From Epiperipatus broadwayi (Eukaryota > Onychophora > Udeonychophora > Euonychophora > Peripatidae), in assembly GCA_028023455.1 (NCBI GenBank), contig JAQFVV010012398.1:10841160-10905159 (forward strand): a stretch of 64,000 bases of DNA. The letters are read 5' to 3'. Shown piece by piece: positions 1 to 11,789 of the stretch (its first letter is position 1; every line of letters starts with the position of its first letter). The notes beneath the pieces are model-generated. The model made no database searches, was not told where the DNA came from, and saw only the letters and a list, made by a program, of their open reading frames with translations. The position numbers were made by a program, and so were the translations under genes.

Positions 1-170
1 GGTAAGAAGATGCATGATAAAACATAAGTGATTAATTGTTTTAACCTTTTACACCTTTTCAAAAAATTTTAAATCAGTTTTAACTCAAAATAATTTATCA
101 ATCATTTTATTCCATGCAAATGGCTGCCATTAATCAAGCAAAAGCTAATATAAGTAATTACTATAATCAC

Positions 171-1253
171 ATGATCACCATCTCTTATACTAGCACATAA
201 TTGTTATTAAACAATGCAAAACTCTCCATACAGTAATGCCACTCTGTGCTAACCAGAGTAATCAATGGATGCCAGAAGGCTTGTGCATAAAATCCCTATC
301 TAGTGCTTGCTCATCCAATATCCCCAGACTAGTTTCTGGCTTGTGACCTTTGTCAGTGAGGAGCCTTGAATCTGAGAGCACTGCACCTAGATCTTAGGAT
401 CCAATGCACCCCTCCAGCAGCCACCTTTTATCTCTACATAACTACAAAACTATGAATATAAAATTGAAAACAATATTTTCAATTCAAGCTCAATAGCTTA
501 TATAATCATATGGGTCTGAACTTAGTTCAGCACCCACACATTTTGGTGTCTTGGGCTCTTTAACAACCATTGTCCCCACTACCCTATTAGACAGGATTGG
601 TGTAAAACCACTAAACGTCACAAGATCACCATCTCTTATACTAGCACATAATTGTTATTAAACAAGGCAAAACTCTCCATACAGTAGTACCACCCTGTGC
701 CACAAGCCAAAAACTAGTCTGAGGATATTATTAGGCACTAGATAGGGATTTTATGCACAAGCCTTCTGGCATCCATTGATTACTCTGGTTGGCACAGGAT
801 GGCACTACTGTATGGAGAGTTTGGCTTGTTTAACAACAATTGTCTGCTAGTATAAGAGATGATGATCAAGTGATGTTTAGTGGTTTAACACCAATCCTGC
901 CTAATAGGATAATGTTGGCTATAGTTGTTAATGAGCCAAAGACACCAATATATAAGGATTCTGAACTAAGTTCAGACCCATATGACTATATAAGCTATTG
1001 AGCTTGAATTGAAAATATTATTGTATTTTCAATTTCATTTTCAGTTTTGTAGTTAAGTAGAGATAAAATATGGCTGCTGGAGAGTTGCATTAGATCCTAA
1101 GATATAGGTGCAATGCTCTCAGATCCAAGGTTCCTCACTGGCAAAGGGCAGAAACTAGTCTGGGGATATTGGATGAGTAGGCCCTAGGTACGAATTTTAT
1201 GCACAAGCCTTCTGGAATCCATTGATTACTCTGGAGAGTATTGCCTTGTTTAA
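171..1253. mobile_element. Family A fold-back element, copy 1
   Basis: This is a 1083 bp palindromic insertion flanked by a perfect 16 bp direct repeat, TAATTACTATAATCAC, at 155-170 and 1254-1269. The left half (about 257-600) is repeated in reverse complement at about 890-1235. At the centre is a smaller palindrome, about 605-886, built from the terminal part of the element. No open frame of note is present. The paralogous segment near 33.45 kb lacks the element, so the insertion is recent relative to the duplication. The type of mobile element is not recognised. The long target duplication resembles that of retroposons, while the inverted arms resemble fold-back DNA elements. Confidence 0.8.
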
Positions 1254-1781
1254 TAATTACTATAATCACTACAATCATTAAAACAAGATTAAAACCTAGA
1301 AAATGAATTTAAAATGTAACCTAACAACTCAAAATAGAAAATAATTACAAAACAAACTAATTTTGATGATGGAACTAATTTGAAATGATTAGAAAATCAA
1401 TACCTGTGAAAATAAAAGTGAAGAAAAAATGCTTAATGATGATATTCCTGAGAATTCAAACTTAACTCCTGATATCAAGAAATAAAACTGCTTTTAGCAA
1501 CTACAAACCAGTCAGGGAGAATGGAAAACAGTTGAAGAAACATGCCAGATGCAAAGATTAGTTAAAAACCATGGAAAAATATTTTCCAAATGTTAAATTG
1601 TTCATGAAGAAATAATGACGATATCATGGTGTCGAACAGAAAGTGGCGGAATGTGGAATAACTTTTCAGGAAAGAAAAATTATTATCTTTAAATATTAAT
1701 TCAATCTCAAATTAAGAATTAAACATTATGGATTGTGATTTAAGCTACTTCCCTGCATAAAAATTAGAAAAATTTACAATG

Positions 1782-2604
1782 TTAAACAGGCAAAGCTCAC
1801 TATATATATTGCCACACACAGCAAGCTACAGTAATCAATTGAAGCCAGAAGGCTGTGCATAAAATCCCCATCTAGTGCCTACTCATCCAATATCCCCAGA
1901 CTAGTCTCTGGCTTAAGGCCATAAGCCAGAGACTAGTCTGGGGATATTGGATGAGTAGGCACTAGATAAGCCAGACCAGTCTGGAAATATTGGATGAGTA
2001 GGCACTAGATGGGGATTTTATGCACAAGCCTTCTGGCTCCATTGATTACTCTAGCTCGCTGTGTGTGGCAATATATATAGTGAGTTTTACCTGTTTTAAC
2101 AAGTTACACACAAGCATAAGAGCAGGTGGTCATGTGATGTTTATTGGCTTAAAACTAATCCTGCCTAATAGGATAGTGGTGGCTATAGTTATTAAAGAAT
2201 GAAAGACCCCAAAATGTATGGGTACTGAACTGGGTTCAGACCTTTATGACTATATAAGCTAATGGGCTTGGATTGAAAACATTAAGGTGCTTTCAGTTTA
2301 AGACTCATAGTTTTGTAGTTAATGGAGATAAAAGGTGGTTGCTGGAGGGTTGCATTAGAGATCCTAAGATCTAGATGCAGTGCACTCAGATCCAAGGCTC
2401 CTCACTGACGAAGGCAACAAGCCAGAAACTAGTCTGGGGATATTGGATGAGTAGGCACTAGATGGGTATTTTATGCACAAACCTTCTGGCATCCATTGAT
2501 TACTCTAGCTTGCTGTGTGTGGCAATATATATAGTGAGTTTTGTCTGTTTTAACAAGTTATACACAAGCATAAGAAGAGGTGGTCATGTGATGTTTATTG
2601 ACTT
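1782..2604. mobile_element. Family A fold-back element, copy 2 (variant subfamily)
   Basis: An 823 bp insertion flanked by AAATTTACAATG (1770-1781) and AAATTTACGATG (2605-2616), a 12 bp target duplication with one mismatch. It contains a perfect hairpin of two 46 bp arms (1870-1915 and 1922-1967) around a six-base loop, followed by a near-tandem repeat of the 45 bp arm (1968-2010). The rest carries the family A body in reverse orientation and a second copy of the end region. The end sequence differs from copies 1 and 4, so this is a separate subfamily. The paralogous site near 33955-33970 is unoccupied. Confidence 0.75.
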
Positions 2605-3060
2605 AAATTTACGATGATTAGATCAAAAGTTATTGGGCCACTTCCGGTGTGATTGGGACATCACAAAAAATAAAAAATTTCAAACCGACTTAGAATTACG
2701 ATGTAGTGAATAATAAATAACAATGATTTAGGGATACAAATGGATTTATAGGATGTTATGGGCTTAGAAACAAATAATGAAGCGGTTAATTATTCAACCC
2801 CTTTAGATTCAAATTATTACAAAATACTCAAACAGTAAATACAAGTTGTTAGACTTTATAATTGGAACTCTGATGAAGAATCAAGAATTAGAATTCAACT
2901 TGAATTAGAAGAATTCAATAAGATCAGTAAAACAGAATCATAATTGAAATTTTGTCATAATCTAGTTCAGAACAAGATTAGCGATAATAGGGCATGACTT
3001 TAGCACCAATGTGCTTGCACAGCTAATCAATAAACAAGTATTCTCAATATGAATTACATT

Positions 3061-4362
3061 TTATTGGAATATCCAGACAGAATAATATGAAGTTGAGTAT
3101 GAATCCTGAGAACTTAATGGTATGAGTCTAATAAATAGTTGAACATTTGACCAGTACCTATATAATGAAATTATAATCTGGTGGATCCATGTGGACTTGA
3201 CTGAACGTGGTCCCAGCTCATTTGGACTAATCTGTATGAAGATAAGATCCCCTTGATATTTTGAAGGGCGATGATCGATTTGTGACCACTGTTTGTTTAA
3301 AAAGTTATGAAGCCATATAGCATTGTTGTATTGCTGAGCATAGGTCTGCATTCCTCACTTTTCCCTCAAAGGGTGGAGATGGTGGTCATGAGGAACCTGA
3401 TTCATTTGTGGGGCCGGTTGACGATCATTTCCAAGTCCGGGTAAACCTACCGGGAAGGGGAAAGGCACTATCCTCCATTGGACTTTGTCCTGATGAGCTG
3501 CTCTCCCCCCTGATGGATTTTTTGTTAGAGCAGTGTTGATTCATGCTCATTATTATTGTTTCCTTAGGTAATATTAGATTTAGGGCATTTGAAAGGCAGT
3601 TGGTCTGCTTTGGGTCACCACCAATTTTTGCAACATTGATGGAGTTTTGTTGTATTATTTTGCGGGCACGGATCTACACTCCTCTTTTCCTCCTCAGGAG
3701 TAAACGGTGGCGGCCATTGGGGGCCTGGTTTATCAGTGCGGGCTATTGGCAATCACTGCTGCTATCCGGAAAACCTGCCGAGAGAGTACAGGGTCAAAGT
3801 TTCAGCACCGTTTCTGCCCTGTTGGGTTGCTGCATCCCCTTGACAGGTTGGTTTTGAGCAGTGTAGATCTGTGCTCATTACTTGTAAGCTTCCCCCTAGT
3901 TGACATTCCAATTTTGGACAGGTAGACCGAATGTGGTCTCGGCCCATATGGACTGTTGAATTGGGAGATAGAGGTACCTGTATTGGGCTCAGCTGTGGGT
4001 CAAGGATTTAATGTTTAATGGCCTTGGATTTTGTTGCCTGTTGTGGTGGTTGGTGCAATGCTGGATGTCCAGCTATTAAGCTGAAGAATTTGGGTCTTCG
4101 CTTCAGGGCCCCAGGGATGGGGTTCATTGGACGATGGATGACTTCTTGGCAGTTGGGCCATGTAGACCCATGGACAGATACACATTAAACAAGATTATAG
4201 CAACCCTTTTATGGACATAATTGTTAATGAGGGTATGTCTCTTTTGTAAACCTGGTTAAGAATTGTTTTACATTTGTAACATTGAACGCTTTGTAATCAT
4301 CAATGGGTAAGTAGACCCAAAAATTTATGTAATCTTTTAACTAATAAAGGTTACTTTTGAAA
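3061..4362 (+). repeat. GC-richer terminal module of the duplicated segment
   Basis: From about 3360 the base composition shifts to G/T-rich sequence, very different from the surrounding AT-rich DNA. From about 3500 it aligns with 36.8-37.65 kb. It ends in AATAAAGG followed by GAAA, as a transcribed element's 3' end might. Short open frames on both strands in the two copies are full of differences and stops, and none resembles a known domain. It may be the 3' untranslated end of an unidentified retroelement, but this is inference. Confidence 0.5.
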
Positions 4363-5360
4363 CTAAATAATAATTAGATCTATGGAATGAATATGAAATT
4401 AATATTATGACTTAAGTAATAAATAAATCAAGATGTAGATGATTAAATGGATGATGAAAATAAATAATTATTAAATAATAAAATGAAATGAGCCTAAGAG
4501 TGAAGAGAAGAGAAAGAAGATGTATTAGAATAATGAATGATTAAAATAATGATAGAATAAGAGCTAATGAATGATTAAAGTAATAATAGAATAAAAGCAG
4601 TGATGGGTGAATCAATTATGATAATGAATTAAGATCAAATGAGAATAAAGAAATAAAAGATCACGATGAAATAGGAGAACAATGTTGATGATGAAGAATG
4701 AGATCTTGAGCTATAAACTATTATTGTATTAAGTGATAGTAAGATAAACTAAAATAAAATAGGGATTGCAAGCTTGACAAAACCAGAATATTGACTATAA
4801 AGTCAAAATGAGCTAAGTTTTAAGACAAAAGAAGAAAATTACACATTAAGTTTGTTGACTTTAATAAAATGGTGAAAATAACATAACTCAAATCCAAATA
4901 TGATAAATAACTGTAACACAAATCCAAATACGATAAATAACTGTAGATATAAAAATTTACCATAAATTCAAAAGTATACTGCGAATTAGTAACTTATTTT
5001 TTTCAGGGTTCAAATAACTTAACTACTATTATTTTACAAGATATACTTGGGCCAGTGAGAGGGATTTTGCCACTACCCAAATATAGCAAACAAAGCGGTT
5101 CCTAAAACAAATATGAATTAAAAAACAATATTTGGCAATTCCAGATAAACTTTATAAACTCCATAAATATTATAAACTTTAAGCTTCAATAAATATGAAT
5201 AAACTTTTAATAACCTAACACAATAACTTACCAACTTCCTTTTATTAAATAATTATGGGCAATGTGATCAAGATTGATGAATGATATATCTGATGGTTTA
5301 AATAATAGGTTAAATCAACCTAAGTGTTTTGTCTATTAATATACCCTTTTAAAATAATAG
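4363..5360. other. AT-rich spacer, no gene seen
   Basis: A/G-rich low-complexity sequence with repeated AATGAATGATTAAA-like words (4530-4600) and two tandem 30 bp units around 4887-4945. No coding or RNA feature was recognised. Confidence 0.6.
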
Positions 5361-5371
5361 ATACAATTCAG

Positions 5372-5548
5372 TTAAACCACTAAACATCACATGATCACCA
5401 TCTCTATACTAGCACAAGCCAGAAACTAGTCTGGGGATATTGGATGAGTAGGCACTAGATAGGGATTTTATGCACAAGCCTGCTGACATCCATTGATTAC
5501 TCTGTTTGGCACAGGGTGGCACTTCTGTATGGAGAGTTTTGCCTTTAT
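5372..5548. mobile_element. Family A short derivative, copy 3
   Basis: A 177 bp insertion flanked by an 11 bp direct repeat, ATACAATTCAG, at 5361-5371 and 5549-5559. It consists of the family A end region in forward orientation joined directly to part of the body in reverse orientation, so it looks like an internally deleted fold-back copy. No coding capacity. Confidence 0.75.
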
Positions 5549-5559
5549 ATACAATTCAG

Positions 5560-8500
5560 GTTAACAATATTTTGATCACTAAGTGATGATGCCTTAAATG
5601 TACTTTTAAAATATAAGGCTTAACAAATTTATTATGATATACCAATATCTATTCAAATACACTATATTGATTGATGATGACTTCAAAATAATAAGATAAT
5701 GTGTTGATAGCAATAATAATAATGTGTATGATGATTAGCAATAACACCACAGACAACTAAATAAACATTTAAAACAACAAGATTTATTTACATTAAATAC
5801 AAATTTTCTTCAAACATCAGAAACAATTGAATATCATCTATCTTTCAGAAATATTATATGAAACAAGACAGAGACATTATATAAAACAAGATACATCCCA
5901 TTGAATACTTGCATAATATATAAAATAGTATAGTACAGTGATACCTTCCTTATCACTATTATTATCGGTTATGTTTCTGTTATTTTATATTGTAGAACAG
6001 GGATGTTAAATACCAAATAAAAGTGTATTCAAATATTTAGGATAAGTGAAACATTAACATTTAAAACTTTGTTATAAAGTAGCATGTTACACTATAGCTA
6101 TTTTATTTATATCAGAATATGATAAAGGCAATTATCATATGCAGCACAAATAATAATTATTATTATTCGATATGAAAAAATTTATTATATTAATGTGGGG
6201 ACAGATATCAGAAGTCACATGTATACATGACACCAAATCTTACTTATGTCTACAACATAATCATTCCAATTCTTTTTTTTTTTTTACCGATCCATCGGCG
6301 AATCACTGCTTGATGAAAATATTACTAGTAAGTTTTGGTTGGTTTGCTTGTAAATTGATGAAAGTACTACAGCATCATACATACACTATTCACAATTAGG
6401 TAAACACTATAGATAAGCAAGTGTCCCTGAATCTAACTTTATCCTATCATTACTATATAATTATAAAATACCAAGAACTTCACCATACACAGTGGAAAAA
6501 ACTTTATAATATCATGAGGGATCAGACAATAAAGAGGCTCTACAAAACAACATTATAAAATTGTACAATAATATGACTGATTCCAATGCCTTTTTCCTGG
6601 GTACAAATGTATGGACATTGTCTCATCACAGGGAAACAGAATACATGTCGTGGATATAATCCTCTCTTGGGATCAACTGTGCTAACTAAGCATTAACTAT
6701 TTATCAGCCTTGACAATATAATTCTCTCATGGAATAAGCAATGGGAGAGTGCTCCATCTACCCATGCACAATATCAATGATACTATATTTGACACCATTA
6801 TCTGTGGCATATACTTATCAGCTAAAAGCTGCCACAAGTCTTTATCAATACAATAGCAAAATAGAATAATTCTAACAATAAAAATTGAAATATAAATATC
6901 CCATTTTACAATGCATAAACTAATAGTGTATTAAACAAACAAACATTGTAAGTCAAACGACCATTAATTATTTTAAAATAATGATAATGTTTTTGTTATA
7001 ATAAGAAACACACACATAGACAATGAAAAATAGCCTACATTCTATAATTAAAGTGGACATGCTAATTCATAGGCAAAATTTAATAAATATAAAATGCTTA
7101 TATAAAATATTCCATATAATAAGACGATTGTGTCATTATACCATACCTCTGACAAGTTATTCCATTTACCCATCAATAGAATATCAGAAGCTATTTTCAA
7201 ATTTTCAAAATGCAAGAGACAAATATCTCTCTCTGTCTAGATAAGATTTAATATAAATTAGCAAAAAAATATATAATATAATAAATGTATATACCTTTAT
7301 ATTAATCTGTCCTTAAAGTAATTATATATTCATACCACAAATACCAAAAAAAAAAATATATACCTCAATAACATATTACAATCAGTATATTATAATACTA
7401 AACATGAGTAATAAAAAAAAAATTTTTATCACATTTTACTTTATCCACCTTAGTTGATGGTTTTTTTTCCTTTATTATGAGCTGACTGACAAGGGAAAAT
7501 GACATCAAGGGCAAAACATTTTATGAGTAACGCATTCATATGTTTTTATTATTGTTATATTGGATCCTGGTACAGTGAAACAAAATCAAACACTTCAAAA
7601 CTGTGTAGCAACAAAATAACAATACAATAATGTTTATTAATATTTTCTGCTGACAATTTTCTTTAAAATTAAGCTATAGGTTTAGTAAGGTCAACAAGAT
7701 AAAACTTTTCAAAATCATTTATTGATTTTTACACCCAGGGTAATATCTGGAATAATTTTAAAATGATCCTGGCATTTTTAAAACATTTAATGCTATTGTT
7801 AACTCACACATTCCACAATAGAGATTAAGAAGTAGATATATTTCTATCAGTAAATTTTAATATATTCTTTAATAATCTAGGAAGAATTATTATTATTTTC
7901 TTTTATCAAGATTTATTAAATCATTTGCAATTATAAATACAATATCCTTTGCATTTATAAATACTGTAACATTTACAGTAACAAAGCAAAATAGCGCTGA
8001 AAACATCAGACATTTTTTTCTTCTTTAATACAAATAGAAAATAAGTTCACACTTTTTTTTTTTCTTAAATTGATTAAACTTTATACTATTTGAAGTGACT
8101 TTTAGTTTGTTTGACTTAAAACTTAAACGTTTTATTCAAATTATTTTTTTAATCAGATTTTTATTAATATTATATAATTCACAATAAATTGTATATTTCT
8201 TCTTTATATATAAAAAGCGTGCAGAACACTTTTTTTCTTCTTTTTCTTGTCACTAAATAAATCACGTATAATCTCTAAATATATCAACTGACTAAAATAG
8301 GTGAAATAAAAGTTCATGCTTACAATTTCTTGTTTAATTCTGAGTTTGAAGTCGCATTTAGTCAGACAATTAGTTTCCAATATGTCTCTCATTTTTTTCC
8401 TTCTCCAATATGAAGCCTACCAAGTTTCAATCAATGGAAAAGTAGAGAGAATGTATACAAGGAGTTAAAATTTCTTATTCCATGGTTTTAAAAATACAAT

Positions 8501-8758
8501 CCCTTTTAATTTTGTTCAATTCACTTCTATGATCTTTAAAAAAAATTGAATTTTTTTTTTTTTTTAAATTCCACTATTTTTTTTTAATTGGGAGCCATTT
8601 TATGAGATTGATGACATTATAGGATAGAGATTCCATTAAAGTTACATCATCTGAGCATAAAATGATGAAATTCTTGCTAAAAAAATTATAGTACAGAGAT
8701 TATTTATTATACAGCATATGATATTAAGTTTTCATTATAGAATTGAAATATAATTAAT
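5560..8758. other. AT-rich spacer, no gene seen
   Basis: About 3.2 kb of AT-rich sequence with many A and T runs. Short open frames near 6172, 7023 and 8204 have the composition of the background and no recognisable domain, so none is called as a gene. Confidence 0.6.
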
Positions 8759-8766
8759 GTACTTAT

Positions 8767-9450
8767 AGTATATAACTTTTTTCTACAGTAGATACTTTTT
8801 CATACCTACACTCCAATAGTAATATACAGGGGATTTGAACTCAGACATTCACATGACCCTCAACTATCCACACTATCTCATACGATTGACACACTTGATC
8901 ACACATGTTGAAAAAATAAACAATCACCAATATATGTATTTCGTGCTAAACCAGCACTCATCAGTTGGTCAAGATTATCATCACACATATATACAATCAA
9001 TGCTTAACTTGTATTAAGATAGCCAATCTTCATACTTTAATGGACAGGCTGCAATCCACTCCACCCCACAATTCTTCACCCATCCATTTCATTAAGTGAC
9101 TTATGGTCAATGTGGGTAGGATGTGAAGGTTGGTACCAATGAGAGCTTTGGGTGTTCCATCATCATATTTTCAATGAAATGTACATTGAAAGAGTTGTGG
9201 GGTGGAATGGATTGAAGTCTGTCCATTAAAGTATGAAGATTGGCTATCTTAATATAAGATGAACATTGATTGTATATATGTGTGCAGATGATAATCTTGA
9301 TCAACTGATGAGTGCTGGTTAAGTACGAAATATGTATATTGGTGATTGTTTACCTTTTCAACATGTGTGAAAAAATGTATCAGCAGTATGAGATAGTGTG
9401 GATAGTTTAGGGTCATGTGAAAGTCTGAGATCAAACCCCTTTATATTAAG
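8767..9450. mobile_element. Family B fold-back element, copy 1
   Basis: A long imperfect palindrome runs from 8820 to 9448, with arms of about 250 bp and a centre near 9130. The arms begin with a TAATATA-N-AGGGG pattern and contain a stretch ending TTTGAACTCAGAC. The direct repeat GTACTTAT at 8759-8766 and 9451-9458 may be the target duplication. If so, the element carries about 53 bp outside the left arm, as does copy 2 at 29.65 kb. The open frames in both arms are mirror images of each other and do not indicate a protein. Confidence 0.65.
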
Positions 9451-9594
9451 GTACTTATCTAATTTTCAACTTGTATTCTTGCAATATAATCAGTGTTTTT
9501 CTTTATGGCATACTCAAACAAAAGATTTTAATTATTAATAATTACAAAAGTAAAAAAATGTAAGTTTTATTTTAGGTTAATATCAATAGTGTAA

Positions 9595-9790
9595 AAGAGA
9601 TAAATGATAGAATGAAAAATACATTAGATCCTAAAAGTCCAGATGCACTGTTCCATGATCCAAAATTCCTCAATGATGAAAACCATATGCATGAAACTAG
9701 TCTAGGGATATTGGTAGGAAAACACAGGAATATATTAAGTATCATCATCTGGCATCTATTGTTAATTACTGAAGTCTTACATTAAGTGTC
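9595..9790. repeat. Old degenerate family A copy
   Basis: Contains diverged family A landmarks in reverse-body order: CATTAGATCCTAA, a GATCCAAAATTCCTCA block, GAAACTAGTCTAGGGATATTGG and a CATCTGGCATCTATTG block. It is unpaired, with no inverted partner nearby, and much more diverged than the palindromic copies. This suggests that family A once existed as single units. Confidence 0.5.
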
Positions 9791-10252
9791 GTAAAGATGG
9801 TGAAAAGTATGCTGCTAAAATGTAATCAAAAACATACTTTGATCAAGTACATTAACAAAATGGATTAATATTTTTTAAAATGTGCCCATTAGCTAAAATA
9901 TATTCACCCAATCAATTTTGGACCAAAATTCTAATGAATGTTAATTTCATCTGGATGAAAAAACATGTCATTATAATTATAAATCATTTTAGGTAAGAGA
10001 GAAAGAGAGAGAGATGATTTTGTAAATTCACAGAATATTGCTAAATGTAAGTTAAAAACAACATTTATTTATTCAATTTTAAATCAATAATCTCATAATA
10101 TATTCCTAACATATTCAAGATATGAGAAGCTTTTAAAAAATACAATAGTGGCAAAAAAGCAAAGCAAGTTTAATCATTTACATTATTAAAACTGTAGCAA
10201 TCAATTGTACTTTATATTTTATCTAATTTTTATTGAATTTTTACGCATTTAG

Positions 10253-11165
10253 GAGGGGGCACACAAAAGTAATCACAATTTTGTAATAAAAAATTGATTA
10301 TTTATTTTTAAGGGTTATAAATTGAATCTCCCTCAAAGTATCATTAATTTAATGCAATACACTGCTCTAAACCAATTTTCCACTTTTCCAAATAGTCATG
10401 AAATTCGTGCAACGTGACGACTTAATGCTTCCATCATGTTTTTTCATCTCTACTTCCTAGTTCACAAAATGTTTTTCTTTGAGGAATTTTCTCATTCAGG
10501 GAAATAAAAAAACTTGCATAGAGCAATATTGGGTGAATATAGTTGATGGATAAACTGGGTTGTGCTGTTTTAATTAAAAACTGTGTGCTGGTGGGTTGTC
10601 ATGGTAAATCTTATATACTCCATTTTACCACATATCGGAATGTTTGTGTTTTAATGAATCACATAAACTTTTCAAAACTCATAGGTAAAAGTAATAATTT
10701 TTATTCATCATTCATTAGACTAGAGATTATCAACTAATTAATAATATTTCTGTAGTGTAATTTTCAATATATCACAGTGGGATAGAAACCAGACTGTAAC
10801 CTTGTGAGAGAGTGGTGTAATGAAAATTTACACTACAGAAATATTATTTGTAGATAAAATGTCTGATTTTTACAAATAAATTCTGAATGAACAATACTTC
10901 AGTTGCCACACTTTTTAGGGACATGGTAAATTTGACACTTCCATTAAATCAGTCATAAACTTCTGTTTTCCTCAGTGTAGCTTATTGCAAGCTGTTTCCA
11001 AGTATTATAACTGTTTTTCCTACCATTTTTCCAAACATAAAAACAGAATTTCATGTTCCAACTTTTCAGCCATTACAAAAATTGACAAATACGCGAGACA
11101 CACTTAACAAAAACATTTACTATGCTGCAACATGGCTTCTCTTGATAATGACAGTTGACAGACTG
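10253..11165 (-). pseudogene. mariner-like transposase remnant
   Basis: Decayed DD34D-type mariner transposase read on the minus strand. Near 10360-10410 the translation gives WKIGLEQCI followed, after stops, by YFEGDSIYNP, matching the C-terminal WKxRxxxCIxxxGxYFEGD signature of mariner transposases. Around 10470-10600 it gives HDNPPAH and, after further stops, a block equivalent to the PYSPDLAPCDFFLFP region with the last part read as MQVFLFP. An N-terminal part with a weakly FCFxxGK-like sequence lies near 10990-11070. The frame is broken by many stops and shifts, the central catalytic section is missing, and a separate hairpin repeat (10688-10852) sits inside. At about 0.9 kb it is shorter than the usual 1.3 kb element. 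It is inactive. Confidence 0.7.
10688..10852. repeat. Small inverted repeat inside the mariner remnant
   Basis: The block around 10741-10770 (AATATTTCTGTAGTGTAATT) recurs in reverse complement at about 10828-10852. The same block, with similar flanks, is found in direct orientation near 28985 and 29325, so this is an interspersed repeat and not a chance hairpin. It appears related to the arms of family B through the shared neighbouring sequence at 29.1 kb. Confidence 0.55.
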
Positions 11166-11789
11166 GCACACAGAGTCGTTGCAAAAGGAATCTAGCATCA
11201 GAAGTATGCACAACAATATTCTCACCATCCAGAGAACAATTCCAGTTATTTTTGGGCATATCTCATATGTAAAGTAAATAAATTTGTGAAATGTTGTTTA
11301 AAAAAAAAAATAACAGCACTGCAAAAAAAAAAAATATATATTGATTAGACATTAAAAAATAGAACATAAAGTGCACAAAAAAATAAATTTTTAAATGTAT
11401 ATTGGTGTTATTTTTTCTTTCTATATGCTTGTATTTTAATGAAATGTGATTCAGGGAATGTTATTCTCAGTCTATGTAAAGGGGATTGTATTAGACCATT
11501 TATTCAGAAATTACAAATTAAAAAGTCTATTAGAAAATTAGGAATGCAAACAAGGCACCTGGGAAAAAAAACTTTTTGAGTCAAAATCAAGACAAAAATA
11601 ATAAATGAGCAAGTGTCAGTTGATGGTTCAATAAATTAATGATAATGAACAAATAATAATAGATACTACTTTTAAAGATAAACTGAAAACTAATTATAAA
11701 AAAAAAAAAAAAAATCAAAAGCTTATGAATAGAAGACTAAAAATAATGACACTATTTATCAGAGGAATTAGTGGTCCAAATAAAGTAAA

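Larger units (their letters stand above)
1..4362 (+). repeat. Duplicated segment, copy 1 (paralogous to 33.2-37.65 kb)
   Basis: Once the inserted elements at 171-1253 and 1782-2604 are set aside, the sequence follows the segment at 33.3-37.65 kb in the same order and orientation. Shared landmarks include the ATGCAAATGGCTGCCATTAA stretch near 114 and 33430, the GATGATTAGATCAAA stretch near 2612 and 33963, and a GC-richer final kilobase. Both copies end at the same place, just after an AATAAAGGTTACTTTTGAAA motif that looks like a polyadenylation signal and 3' end. Beyond that point the two copies differ. The first bases (GGTAAGA) match a splice donor in the second copy. It could be an intron-bearing gene duplication, a large interspersed repeat, or both. 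No intact coding frame is visible. Confidence 0.75.

Noticed and set aside
3543-3947. Overlapping open frames of 61-104 codons on both strands in the G/T-rich module
   Set aside because: The paralogous module at 36.8-37.6 kb does not conserve these frames. They arise from higher GC content, which lowers stop frequency.
8835-9434. Open frames on opposite strands with similar peptides
   Set aside because: They are the same arm of a palindrome read from both sides. The similarity reflects the inverted repeat and not protein conservation.
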